DNA from: Acidobacteriota bacterium
GTDB lineage: Bacteria > Acidobacteriota > Vicinamibacteria > Vicinamibacterales > 2-12-FULL-66-21
Direction of reading: 5' to 3'
Length of the DNA stretch: 64,000 nt
NCBI GenBank assembly: GCA_016184105.1
Contig: JACPDI010000022.1
Span: 1 to 64,000 of the forward strand
Part shown: positions 54,522 through 62,431 of the stretch, one piece after another
How the letters are laid out: every line of letters begins with the position of its first letter
Position numbering within the stretch: the first letter of the stretch is position 1
Notes under the pieces: model-generated
The model's input: the letters and a program-made list of their open reading frames with translations, nothing else
The model's database searches: none
What the model was told of the DNA's origin: nothing
Program-made: the position numbers and the translations under genes

Positions 54522-55280
54522 CTATGCCTCAACGAGCTGCGCAATCGCCTTCGTCGTACCGTCCTCGTCCAGTTCCAGGGGCCCTGCCGGCTCGCCGCAG
54601 GCCATGATTTCGATCGATCGCGCGATCATCGGGCCCCACGCCGATCGCAGCATCCATTCGGTCTGCGCGAACGCGACCGAGCGGAGCACGTCGGAGGCCT
54701 GGCGCAGGGCGGCCCAGCGGGCCACCTCCGGCACCGGAAACGGCCAGGACCGCAGCAGCACGGGCCCGGCGTCCAGCTCCGCGTTCACGATGTGCGCGGA
54801 GGCGCGGGTCTCGCGTTCGCCGGCCTGGATCGCGTCGCGGACGGCGCGCAGCCCGGGATAGCGCGGGGCGCCGCCGGGCCGGCGCGCGAGCAGGTCGGAG
54901 TGGTGGATGTTGACGATCCGGTCGGGAAAGGCGTCCAGCACGGGCTCGGTCAGCCGATACAGGTAGCCGCTGAGGACGATCAGATCCGGCTTGTATGGCG
55001 CCAGCTTGCGGACGGTGCGCTCGTCGTACTGCCGCCGGGCCTCGAGATCGCGCAGCGGCCGCCCGGCCACGCCGTAGAACGCGTGGATGGGATGCGGGAT
55101 CGTCGGGATGCCGCGGCGCTCGACGCGCACCTCCTCGGCAAACGTCGCCTCGCTCGACACGCAGCAGACGATCTCGTACAAGGGGCCCCGGTTCCGGTCG
55201 CGGCCGAGCACGTGCACGAGGCCGGGCGCGCGGTGCGAGCAGAGGATCGCGACACGAAGCGGCAGGCGTGGGATCAGCAT
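54522..55280 (-). CDS. Stand-alone formyltransferase in the hyp operon: candidate HypX N-terminal-domain equivalent
   Basis: 252 residues from ATG 55280. It belongs to the glycinamide-ribonucleotide formyltransferase superfamily: RVAILCSHRAPGL at the start, LIVLSGYLYRL, FPDRIVNIHHSDL and ASAHIVNAELDAGPVLL. The Asn, His and Asp that bind formyl-tetrahydrofolate and act in catalysis (NIH, SAH and LDAG) are all present. PurN itself is shorter and has NIHPSLLP. It overlaps the end of hypE by seven bases and is 26 bases from the crotonase gene. Together they match the two halves of HypX. Confidence 0.78.
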   Translation of the reverse strand: MLIPRLPLRVAILCSHRAPGLVHVLGRDRNRGPLYEIVCCVSSEATFAEEVRVERRGIPTIPHPIHAFYGVAGRPLRDLEARRQYDERTVRKLAPYKPDLIVLSGYLYRLTEPVLDAFPDRIVNIHHSDLLARRPGGAPRYPGLRAVRDAIQAGERETRASAHIVNAELDAGPVLLRSWPFPVPEVARWAALRQASDVLRSVAFAQTEWMLRSAWGPMIARSIEIMACGEPAGPLELDEDGTTKAIAQLVEA

Positions 55281-56305
55281 ATGCGCGGCAGGGGCTCCCC
55301 TTCGGGCTCGGCGACCAGGCGCCGGCCGAATCCGGTATCCAGAACGAGCAACCCGGGGCGCTCGGCGACGCACGTCCCGACGATCGCGGCATCGCGCCCG
55401 AGGGCGTGCCCGCGCAACGCCCGCAGCACGGCATCGGCCTCGCCCGCACGGACGCCGATGACCGCCTTCCCCTCGTTCGCCACGTGCAGCGGGTCGATGC
55501 CCAGCAGCTCCGCGGCGCCGCGTACCGCGTCGGAGATCGGGATCGCCCGATCCTCGAGGACGATGCCAACGCGGCTCTTCGCGGCCATTTCGTGAAGCGC
55601 GCTCGCCAGCCCGCCGCGCGTCGGATCTTTCATCGCGGTGATCCCGCCGGCCGCGGCCGCCGCGATGGCGGCGCGCGCCAGGCCATTGATCGGCGCCACG
55701 TCGGACTGGAGCGTTCCCTCGATCCCGAGCTTGTGGCGCGCAGCCGTCACGGCGAGCCCGTGATCGCCAATCGTGCCGGTCACGATGATGCGATCGCCCG
55801 GCTGGAGCCCGGCGTCGCGCACGATCGCCGGCGTGAGCGCCACCCCCGTGGTGTTCACCACGATGCCGTCGACCTCCCCGCGGCCCATCACCTTCGTATC
55901 ACCCGTCACGATCGTCGTCCCCGCCTCCGCGCAGGCCTGGCGCATCGAGGCGTGGATGGCCAGCAGCGACTCCCGGGAGAACCCTTCTTCCAGCACCATC
56001 GCGCACGTGAGGCCGAGCGGTTCGGTGGCGCCCATCATCGCGAGATCGTTCACGGTCCCGCACACCGCGAGCCGGCCGATGTCGCCGCCGGGAAAGAAGG
56101 CGGGCTGCACGACGTGCGAATCGGTCGTGACCACCAGCCACTGCTCCCCCACTCGGATCGCCGCCCCATCGTCCATGGCGTCGGCGCCGATCCAGCTGCC
56201 CGGCGCGATGCCGTCGAGCAGCACCTGCTCGATCAGGGCGCGCATGGCGCGGCCGCCGGCGCCGTGCTTGAGGGCGATCCGTTCCTCCAGCGACGTGTGA
56301 CTCAT
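55274..56305 (-). CDS. hypE: Hydrogenase cyanide-ligand maturation protein HypE
   Basis: 343 residues from ATG 56305. It has the PurM-like fold: KHGAGGRAM, DSHVVQPAFFPGGDIG, VCGTVNDLAMMGA, GDTKVMGRG and DPTRGGLASALHE. The C-terminus is PRIC, the cysteine that receives carbamoyl from HypF and is dehydrated to thiocyanate as the CN source. It overlaps hypD by four bases and the formyltransferase gene by seven. Confidence 0.95.
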   Translation of the reverse strand: MSHTSLEERIALKHGAGGRAMRALIEQVLLDGIAPGSWIGADAMDDGAAIRVGEQWLVVTTDSHVVQPAFFPGGDIGRLAVCGTVNDLAMMGATEPLGLTCAMVLEEGFSRESLLAIHASMRQACAEAGTTIVTGDTKVMGRGEVDGIVVNTTGVALTPAIVRDAGLQPGDRIIVTGTIGDHGLAVTAARHKLGIEGTLQSDVAPINGLARAAIAAAAAGGITAMKDPTRGGLASALHEMAAKSRVGIVLEDRAIPISDAVRGAAELLGIDPLHVANEGKAVIGVRAGEADAVLRALRGHALGRDAAIVGTCVAERPGLLVLDTGFGRRLVAEPEGEPLPRIC

Positions 56306-57468
56306 GCGCGCCTCGCGTACGGATCGACGGGAAGCGCCGCCAGGTCCGGGTGCCCGCCGTACTGATGCCAGATGCGGCACGTGCCTTCGCTGCTGACCAT
56401 GCAGGCGCCCACGGCGGAGTCGGGCAGGCACTCCCGGCCGAACAGCGCGCAGTCCCGAGGCGAGGCGATGCCCGCCATGATGTCGCCGCAGATGCACTGC
56501 TGGACGAGGGCCGGGGGGGCGGTGTCCCAGAGCGACGCGACATCGATCTCGAAACGACGCCGCGCGTCCACGCCCGCCCACTCGTCGCGGAGCCGCAGGT
56601 TGCCGTTGGGCACGTGCGCGATCCCGCGCCAGCGGCCGCCGATGGGCCGGAACACGCGCCAGAGCTGCTGCTGCGCCTGCAGGTTCCCCTCTTTCGTCAC
56701 GCAGCGCGGGTACATGTTCGCCACCTCTGGTGCCGCATCCCGCACGAGCTCCACCAGCCGCACGAGGCCGGCGAGGATGTCGAGCGGCTCGAAGCCCGCG
56801 ACCACGACCGGCTTGCGGTGCCGCGCGACGAATGCTTCGTAGATGCCCCAGCCCGTGATCGTCGCCGCGTGCCCCGCCGCCAGGAAGCCTTCGACCCGCG
56901 TGTCCGGCATCTCGGACACGATTGCCATGACCGGCGGGATGTACTTGTGCGCGGAGAGGACGGACAAGTTCGGAGGAGGATCTCCCAGGATGACGGCGGC
57001 AGTGGCCACCGCGGTCGTCTCGAAGCCGGTCGCGAAGAACACGAGGGGCTCCGACGGGGTTTTGCGCGCCAGCGCCACCGCCTGGGTGATGCTGTAGACC
57101 ACGTCGATGCGCGCGCCCTCTGCCTGCACGTCGGCCAGCGAGAGCGCGGATCCGCGCACCTTCAGCATGTCGGCGTAGGTGGCGAGGCGAATGCCCTGCC
57201 GAGCGAGCGCCACCGCTTCATCGACCTCGGGAAGATCGGTGATGCACACCGGGCAGCCCGGTCCCATGATCACGTCGAGCGAACGCGGAAACACGGCGCG
57301 CAGGCCGAAGCGCGCGATCGCCTGCTCGTGTGATCCGCACACGTGCATGATGGCCACGGGTTCGCGCCGGACCTCCGCCGTGACGCGGTGCAGCGCGCGG
57401 ACGAGCGCCGCGGCGCGCTCCGGATCGCGGAACTGCAGGCGTGTCAACGCGGCGTGCGCGTCAGCCAT
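56302..57468 (-). CDS. hypD: Hydrogenase Fe(CN)2CO assembly protein HypD
   Basis: 388 residues from ATG 57468 (MADAHAALTR). Conserved cysteine motifs: HVCGSHEQAI, MGPGCPVCITD (iron-binding Cys), and the [4Fe-4S] ligands in QQCICGDIMAG, FGREC and CRIWHQYGG. FATGFETTA is also typical. HypD with HypC forms the scaffold on which the Fe(CN)2CO unit is built. Its start overlaps hypC. Confidence 0.95.
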   Translation of the reverse strand: MADAHAALTRLQFRDPERAAALVRALHRVTAEVRREPVAIMHVCGSHEQAIARFGLRAVFPRSLDVIMGPGCPVCITDLPEVDEAVALARQGIRLATYADMLKVRGSALSLADVQAEGARIDVVYSITQAVALARKTPSEPLVFFATGFETTAVATAAVILGDPPPNLSVLSAHKYIPPVMAIVSEMPDTRVEGFLAAGHAATITGWGIYEAFVARHRKPVVVAGFEPLDILAGLVRLVELVRDAAPEVANMYPRCVTKEGNLQAQQQLWRVFRPIGGRWRGIAHVPNGNLRLRDEWAGVDARRRFEIDVASLWDTAPPALVQQCICGDIMAGIASPRDCALFGRECLPDSAVGACMVSSEGTCRIWHQYGGHPDLAALPVDPYARRA

Positions 57469-57787
57469 TCGCGCCCGTGCCTCCACCCGCCTTCCGGCCT
57501 CCGCCGCCCGTCTGGTCCCCTGTCGCCTGCACCTCCGATCGGACATCGGCCGCCATCAGGTCGTCCTGGGCGCTCTCGAGCAGCTGCTCGTAGAGCGCCA
57601 GCGTTTCCTGGATGTCGTCCTGCGGGATTCGGCGGATCGCGTAGCCGACGTGATTGAGGATGTAATCGCCCGGTGCCACCGGCTGGTCAACCAGCTCGAG
57701 GCGCACTTCGCGCGTCACTCCCCAGAAATCGACGATGGCCACCAGGCCGTTCACGGCCAGGACCCGGCCGGGCACTCCGAGGCACAT
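57461..57787 (-). CDS. hypC: Hydrogenase maturation chaperone HypC with a Gly-rich tail
   Basis: 108 residues. The N-terminal MCLGVPGRV carries the essential Cys2 that binds the iron unit, and GDYILNHVGYAI is conserved. The body ends near residue 80. The extra C-terminal 25 residues (GGGGRKAGGGTGANG) are not usual for HypC and overlap the start of hypD. It passes the Fe(CN)2CO group to the large subunit. Confidence 0.95.
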   Translation of the reverse strand: MCLGVPGRVLAVNGLVAIVDFWGVTREVRLELVDQPVAPGDYILNHVGYAIRRIPQDDIQETLALYEQLLESAQDDLMAADVRSEVQATGDQTGGGGRKAGGGTGANG

Positions 57788-57802
57788 AGGTGTCGGCTCC
57801 TT

Positions 57803-57900
57803 CCACGTGCCACGTGCGACGTGCGACGTGCGACGTGCGACGTGCGACGTGCGACGTGCGACGTGCGACGTGCGACGTGCGACGTGCGACGTGCGACGTG
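57803..57900. repeat. 14-copy heptamer tandem array in the hypF-hypC gap
   Basis: Two copies of CCACGTG are followed by twelve exact copies of CGACGTG, 98 bases in all. It nearly fills the 120-base gap between hypF (stop at 57908) and the hypC start (57787), leaving 15 bases for the hypC ribosome binding site. The near-perfect copies suggest recent expansion and copy-number variation. Confidence 0.9.
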
Positions 57901-57907
57901 CGATCTC

Positions 57908-60223
57908 TCATGAGCGACGCGAGTCGCGCGCCGCCGTCGCGATCGCGTTGGCGACCAGGGCCTGCCCGAGCGCGATGCCGCCGTCGCCGGGCGGCACCTG
58001 CCGGTGGAGGCACACACGGAACATCGGGCTGAGTTCCTCGAGGGTCCGCTCCGTCAGCAGCGCGTTCTGAAAGCATCCGCCGGTGAGAACGACACGGAGC
58101 CTCCCGAACAGCACCGCGGCGTGACGGACGACTTGCGCGGATGCGGCCGCGATCGTGTTGTGGAACCGGGCCGCGACGATCGCCGGCGCCTCGCCGCCGA
58201 TAAGCTCGTAGACGGCGCCTCTGACCATCGGGCGCAGGTCGATCGTCCAGGGCGAACCGTCACGAACGATGTCGAAGGGATACCGGCCGCGCTCGCGCCC
58301 CGGTGCCGCCGCCGCCATCATGTTCCACTCGAAGGCCAGCTGCCCCTCGTAGGTGGCCCGTGTGCGGCACAGGCCGATGGCGGCGAACGCGTCGAAGTAT
58401 CTCCCCACGCCGTGGGCCGCCGGCGCGTTGGCCCCCGTGGCGATGAGCCTCCGGACGATCGCAAGCTCCTCGGCCGGAATCTGGCGGAACAGGCGCACAT
58501 CAGCCACCGGCGGCTCACCCGCGAACGCGTCCTCGAGCAGCGCGAGGGCGATGCGCCACGGTTCGCGTATCGCCCGGTCGCCGCCGGCGAGCACGACGGG
58601 ACGGAACGTCGCGAGACGGGTAAAACTGGCCGCGTCCGCCAGCAGCAGCTCGCCGCCCCATGCCGCGCCGTCGGCACCGTAGCCCGTGCCGTCATACGCG
58701 AGCCCGAAGACGGGGCCGGCGATCCGGTGCTCCGCGATGGCGCTGGCCACGTGCGCGTGATGGTGCTGCACGGCGATCCTGCGGGATTCGACGCGCAGTT
58801 GCGCGTAGCGCGTGGACAGGTAGTCCGGGTGCATGTCGTGCGCGACGATCTCCGGCTCGACCCCGAGGAACCGCTGCATGCGGTCGATGGAGTCCTGGTA
58901 GGACTCGAATGTTTCGAGGTTCTCGAGGTCGCCGATGTGCGGGCCCAGGTAGGCGGCGTTGCCGATGCCGAAGCAGAACGTGTTCTTGAGGAGCGCGCCG
59001 CACGCGAGCACCGGTGTGTCGAACGGGCGCGCGACGGGCACTGGACGCGGCACGTAGCCGCGCGAGCGCCGCAGCAGCATCGGGCCGCCGGCCACGACGC
59101 GCGCCACCGAGTCATCGCAGCGCGTCACGATCGGGCGGTCGTGCACCAGGAAGAGATCCGCGATCTCGCCGAGCCGCGCGAGCGCCTCCTCGTTGCGGAA
59201 CGCGAGCGGCTCGTCGGACAGGTTCCCCGATGTCATGACGAGCGGGCACGCCGCCGCCCGCGCGAGCAGGTGGTGCAGCGGCGAATACGGCAGCAGCAGC
59301 CCGACCAGCGGGTTGCCGGGGGCGACCGACGCGGCCAGCGGCGCGCCGGATCGCCGCGGCGCCAGCACGATGGGCCGCTCCGCCGACAGCAGCAGCGCGC
59401 GCTCCGCCGGGCCAAGGTGCGCGAGGCGTTCCGCCTCGTCCAGGTCGCGCACCATGACCGCAAACGGCTTCTCGTCGCGGTGCTTGCGACGGCGCAGGCG
59501 CAGCACGGCGAGCTCTGACGCCGCGTCGCACGCCAGGTGAAAGCCGCCGATCCCCTTCACGGCCACCGTGAGCCCGGCGCCGATCAGGCGCGCCGCAAGC
59601 TCGATCGGATCTTCGCCGTCGATCGCCCCGTCTCCCGGCACCAGCGCGCGCAGCGTGGGACCGCAGGCCGGGCACGCGTTCGGCTGCGCGTGGAACCGGC
59701 GATCGTCCGGGTTGTCATACTCGCGCCGGCACTCGGGACACATGTCGAAGCCGCGCATCGAGGTCGCCGCGCGGTCGTAGGGCACACCGAGCGCAATGGT
59801 GAACCGCGGGCCGCAGTTGGTGCAGTTGGTGAACGGGTACCGGTGGCGGCGGTTCGCCGGATCGCGAATCTCGCGCGCGCAGTCGCCGCACGTCGCCAGG
59901 TCCGCGGGGATCGAGACGCGGCGCTCGTCGCCCGCTTCGCTCTCGACGATCGTGAAATCCGAGACCGCCTCCGGCGGAATCGCGCTGTCCTCCACCGAGC
60001 TGATCGAAGCGGCGGGCGGTCCCGATTCCCGCAGCCGGCGCACGAAGCGCTCGAGCGCCTCCTGCGACCCGAACGCATGAATGACGACGCCGGCGGCGTC
60101 GTTGAGGACCCGCCCGTGCAGGCGCAGCTCGCGCGCGAGGCGGTACACCCAGGGGCGGAAGCCCACTCCCTGGACGGTGCCACGGACGTGGATGCGCCGG
60201 CCTTCGACTGCGGCCCTGGTCAT
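57908..60223 (-). CDS. hypF: Carbamoyltransferase HypF
   Basis: 771 residues from ATG 60223 (MTRAAVEGRRIHVRG). In order: acylphosphatase domain (GTVQGVGFRPWVYRLA), two zinc fingers (CGDCAREIRDP..CTNCGPRFT and CPECRREYDNP..CPACGP), a YrdC-like domain (LAVKGIGGFHLACDA) and a Kae1-like carbamoyltransferase domain (VQHHHAHVAS, YDGTGYGADG, TGGCFQNALL). It makes carbamoyl adenylate and loads HypE. It is the first gene of the hyp operon, with a sigma-54 site 28-43 bases upstream. Confidence 0.95.
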   Translation of the reverse strand: MTRAAVEGRRIHVRGTVQGVGFRPWVYRLARELRLHGRVLNDAAGVVIHAFGSQEALERFVRRLRESGPPAASISSVEDSAIPPEAVSDFTIVESEAGDERRVSIPADLATCGDCAREIRDPANRRHRYPFTNCTNCGPRFTIALGVPYDRAATSMRGFDMCPECRREYDNPDDRRFHAQPNACPACGPTLRALVPGDGAIDGEDPIELAARLIGAGLTVAVKGIGGFHLACDAASELAVLRLRRRKHRDEKPFAVMVRDLDEAERLAHLGPAERALLLSAERPIVLAPRRSGAPLAASVAPGNPLVGLLLPYSPLHHLLARAAACPLVMTSGNLSDEPLAFRNEEALARLGEIADLFLVHDRPIVTRCDDSVARVVAGGPMLLRRSRGYVPRPVPVARPFDTPVLACGALLKNTFCFGIGNAAYLGPHIGDLENLETFESYQDSIDRMQRFLGVEPEIVAHDMHPDYLSTRYAQLRVESRRIAVQHHHAHVASAIAEHRIAGPVFGLAYDGTGYGADGAAWGGELLLADAASFTRLATFRPVVLAGGDRAIREPWRIALALLEDAFAGEPPVADVRLFRQIPAEELAIVRRLIATGANAPAAHGVGRYFDAFAAIGLCRTRATYEGQLAFEWNMMAAAAPGRERGRYPFDIVRDGSPWTIDLRPMVRGAVYELIGGEAPAIVAARFHNTIAAASAQVVRHAAVLFGRLRVVLTGGCFQNALLTERTLEELSPMFRVCLHRQVPPGDGGIALGQALVANAIATAARDSRRS

Positions 60224-60249
60224 GTCTGCGGATGGTCCGCGGTGCCGAT

Positions 60250-60266
60250 GGCAAGGAGGGTGCCAC
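60250..60266 (-). promoter_or_regulatory. Sigma-54 (-24/-12) promoter of the hyp operon
   Basis: On the minus strand TGGCACCCTCCTTGCC matches TGGCACG-N4-TTGC closely, with GG (60264-60263) and GC (60252-60251) ten bases apart. Transcription would start near 60240, about 17 bases before the hypF ATG at 60223. The E. coli hyp operon is also sigma-54 dependent. Confidence 0.65.
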
Positions 60267-60575
60267 GCAACTCGAGCGGCAAAGCGCTGAAAACGCGCCT
60301 GAAACCGCGCGTCCACGGCCGGCCGGGGCGCCTGGACGCGCGCGTGACGGAAAACCGCAAAGAAAGTCCAGGATCTGGCAATCTGAGGATTTGACGATTT
60401 CCGCGTGCCGGTTTCCCGGCAACCGGCCGACGTTCGCGCGAAAACTACCAGGAAATACCCCGGTTTCCGCGCTGGCGAGAGCTTTGCGAATGAAGAACTG
60501 AGATCAACCGCGGAGTCGTTGCGCGTCCGGACTCCTCCGTCCCCCTACTGCATTCCGGGCGGCTGCGCTCCGCGG

Positions 60576-60604
60576 TTGACGTGTTTCTGGCCTTCTTTTT
60601 TCAT
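60576..60604 (+). promoter_or_regulatory. Possible sigma-70-type promoter of korA
   Basis: TTGACG at 60576-60581 and TTTCAT at 60599-60604 are 17 bases apart, and the ATG begins at 60609. The transcript would start at or next to the ATG, so it would be leaderless, as proposed for ispH. Confidence 0.35.
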
Positions 60605-60608
60605 AACC

Positions 60609-62399
60609 ATGAGACAGGACCTCGTTATCGGGATGGCGGGCGCGGGCGGAGACGGCGTCATCGCCGCGGGCGAAGCGCTCATCGCGGCCGCGGCCATCGA
60701 CGGCTATCACGCGCGCATGACCAAGAGTTTTGGCTCGCAGATTCGCGGCGGTGAGTCGTCTTTCCGCCTCCGCATGTCGACGGCGCCGGTGCTGAGCCTT
60801 GGCGGCGCGCTCGACGTGGCGGTCGCGCTCAACTGGGACGACTTCCTGCGCTTCGGCGCGGAGCTGCCGGTCGGCGGCCGCACGACCGTGATCTATGACA
60901 GCAAGACCGGCGTGGCGACCAGCCAGATTCCGCTCACCGGCATTACGCCGGCCGAAGTGGTGGCCGTGCCGATCGACCAGATGGCGCGCGACCTGGTCGG
61001 CAACGACCGGGCGAAGAACACCGTCGTCCTGGGGCTGCTGTCGGGGTGGTTCGGGCTGCCCGCCGCGGCGATTCTCTCCGGGCTCAAGAAGCGCTTTGCG
61101 GCGAAGGGCGAAGAGACCGTCAAGCGCAACGAGGACGCGTTCAACGCGGGCGTGAAATACGCGCAGGAGCATCCGCTGGCCAAGGGATCGACGCTCGCGC
61201 CCGTCGCGAAGACGACCGCCAAGCGGCTCATCGCCGACGGCAACACGATGTGCGGCGCGGCGGCCATCGTGGCCGGCTGCAGGTTTTTCGGCGGCTACCC
61301 GATCACGCCATCGACCGAGATCATGCAGTTCCTCACCAAGGAGCTGTTCAAGTACGGCGGCACCGTGCTCCAGGCGGAAGACGAGATCGCGGGAGTGGGC
61401 GCGGCGATTGGTGCGTCGTTCGCCGGCGTGAAGGCCATGACCGCGACCTCCGGCCCAGGCATGTCGCTCAAGAGCGAGATGCTCGGCCTCGCGACGATCG
61501 CGGAGCTGCCGCTGGTCTGCGTCAACGTGCAGCGCGGCGGGCCGTCGACCGGCATCCCGACCAAGAGCGAGCAGTCGGACCTGTTCCAGGCCGTCTTCTC
61601 GGCGCACGGCGACGTGGTCCGCCCCGTGCTCGCCCCGGTCAGCGTGGCCGACATCTTCGGGATCACGATCGAGGCCTTCAACATCGCCGAGGCCTACCAG
61701 ACGCCGGTCATCGTGCTCTCGGACGGTGACATCGGGCAGCGGAAGGAAACCGTCGATCCGTTCAACGTCGACGCGTTCCCGATCGTGGAGCGCGATCGGC
61801 CGGCGCCCGACGAACTGGCCGCGTACACGCGGTTCAAGCTGACCGAGTCGGGCGTGAGCCCGATCAGCGAGCCCGGCATGGCCGGAGGGAACTATCTCGC
61901 GTCGGGCATCGAGCACACGCAGTCGGGAGCGCCGACGGCGGCCGGGTCGGTGCACGCGGAGATGACGGCCAAGCGGTCGCGGAAGCTCGACCCGCTCAAG
62001 AAGCGGAAGGACCTGTTCCAGGAATACGGCCGGGCCGGCGCGCCGCTCGCGCTGGTGAGCTGGGGCAGCGTCGCCGGCATCGCGCAGGAAGCGCTGACGC
62101 TTGCCGAGCGTGAGGGGCTGCGCGTGAAGCTGCTCGTACCCAGGCTGCTCTACCCGGTGGCCGAGGAGATCTACCGCGCCTTCTTCAAGTCGGTGCAGGG
62201 CGGCCTCATCGTCGAGCAGTCGTACCAGGGACAGCTCTGGCGGCTGCTGCGGATGTTCGTCAACGTGCCGGACGGTGTCGAGCCGTTTGCCCGGCCGAGC
62301 GCCGTGCCCATCAGCCCCGAGGAGCTCGTCACGCGGCTGAAGCACATTGCGGTGGAACTGCAGCGCGGGAGAATGCCCGAAGCCGCGCCGGTGGAATAG
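60609..62399 (+). CDS. korA: 2-oxoacid:ferredoxin oxidoreductase, fused gamma-alpha subunit
   Basis: 596 residues from ATG 60609. The N-terminal 170 residues are the gamma domain (GMAGAGGDGVIAAGE, KSFGSQIRGGESSF). The alpha domain follows (GCRFFGGYPITPSTEIMQFL, GPGMSLKSEMLGLA, NVQRGGPSTGIPTKSEQSDL). With the beta subunit it converts 2-oxoglutarate or another 2-oxoacid and CoA to acyl-CoA, CO2 and reduced ferredoxin. The C-terminal LLRMFVNVPDGVEPF matches Kor-type enzymes. The substrate cannot be fixed by eye. Confidence 0.92.
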   Translation: MRQDLVIGMAGAGGDGVIAAGEALIAAAAIDGYHARMTKSFGSQIRGGESSFRLRMSTAPVLSLGGALDVAVALNWDDFLRFGAELPVGGRTTVIYDSKTGVATSQIPLTGITPAEVVAVPIDQMARDLVGNDRAKNTVVLGLLSGWFGLPAAAILSGLKKRFAAKGEETVKRNEDAFNAGVKYAQEHPLAKGSTLAPVAKTTAKRLIADGNTMCGAAAIVAGCRFFGGYPITPSTEIMQFLTKELFKYGGTVLQAEDEIAGVGAAIGASFAGVKAMTATSGPGMSLKSEMLGLATIAELPLVCVNVQRGGPSTGIPTKSEQSDLFQAVFSAHGDVVRPVLAPVSVADIFGITIEAFNIAEAYQTPVIVLSDGDIGQRKETVDPFNVDAFPIVERDRPAPDELAAYTRFKLTESGVSPISEPGMAGGNYLASGIEHTQSGAPTAAGSVHAEMTAKRSRKLDPLKKRKDLFQEYGRAGAPLALVSWGSVAGIAQEALTLAEREGLRVKLLVPRLLYPVAEEIYRAFFKSVQGGLIVEQSYQGQLWRLLRMFVNVPDGVEPFARPSAVPISPEELVTRLKHIAVELQRGRMPEAAPVE

Positions 62400-62431
62400 C
62401 GACGCGTTACGTTCGACACGTGGAGTCATCG

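Larger units (their letters stand above)
60224..60608. other. Divergent promoter region between hypF and the 2-oxoacid oxidoreductase genes
   Basis: A 385-base gap. It holds the sigma-54 site for hypF and a sigma-70-like site for korA, listed separately. No further gene is supported. The centre has GC-rich inverted pairs (CCGCGGAG near 60510 and CTCCGCGG near 60570) that could form a hairpin before korA. Confidence 0.5.

Noticed and set aside
57803-57900. Direct repeat cluster considered as a CRISPR array
   Set aside because: Units are seven bases with no spacers, and no cas genes are present.
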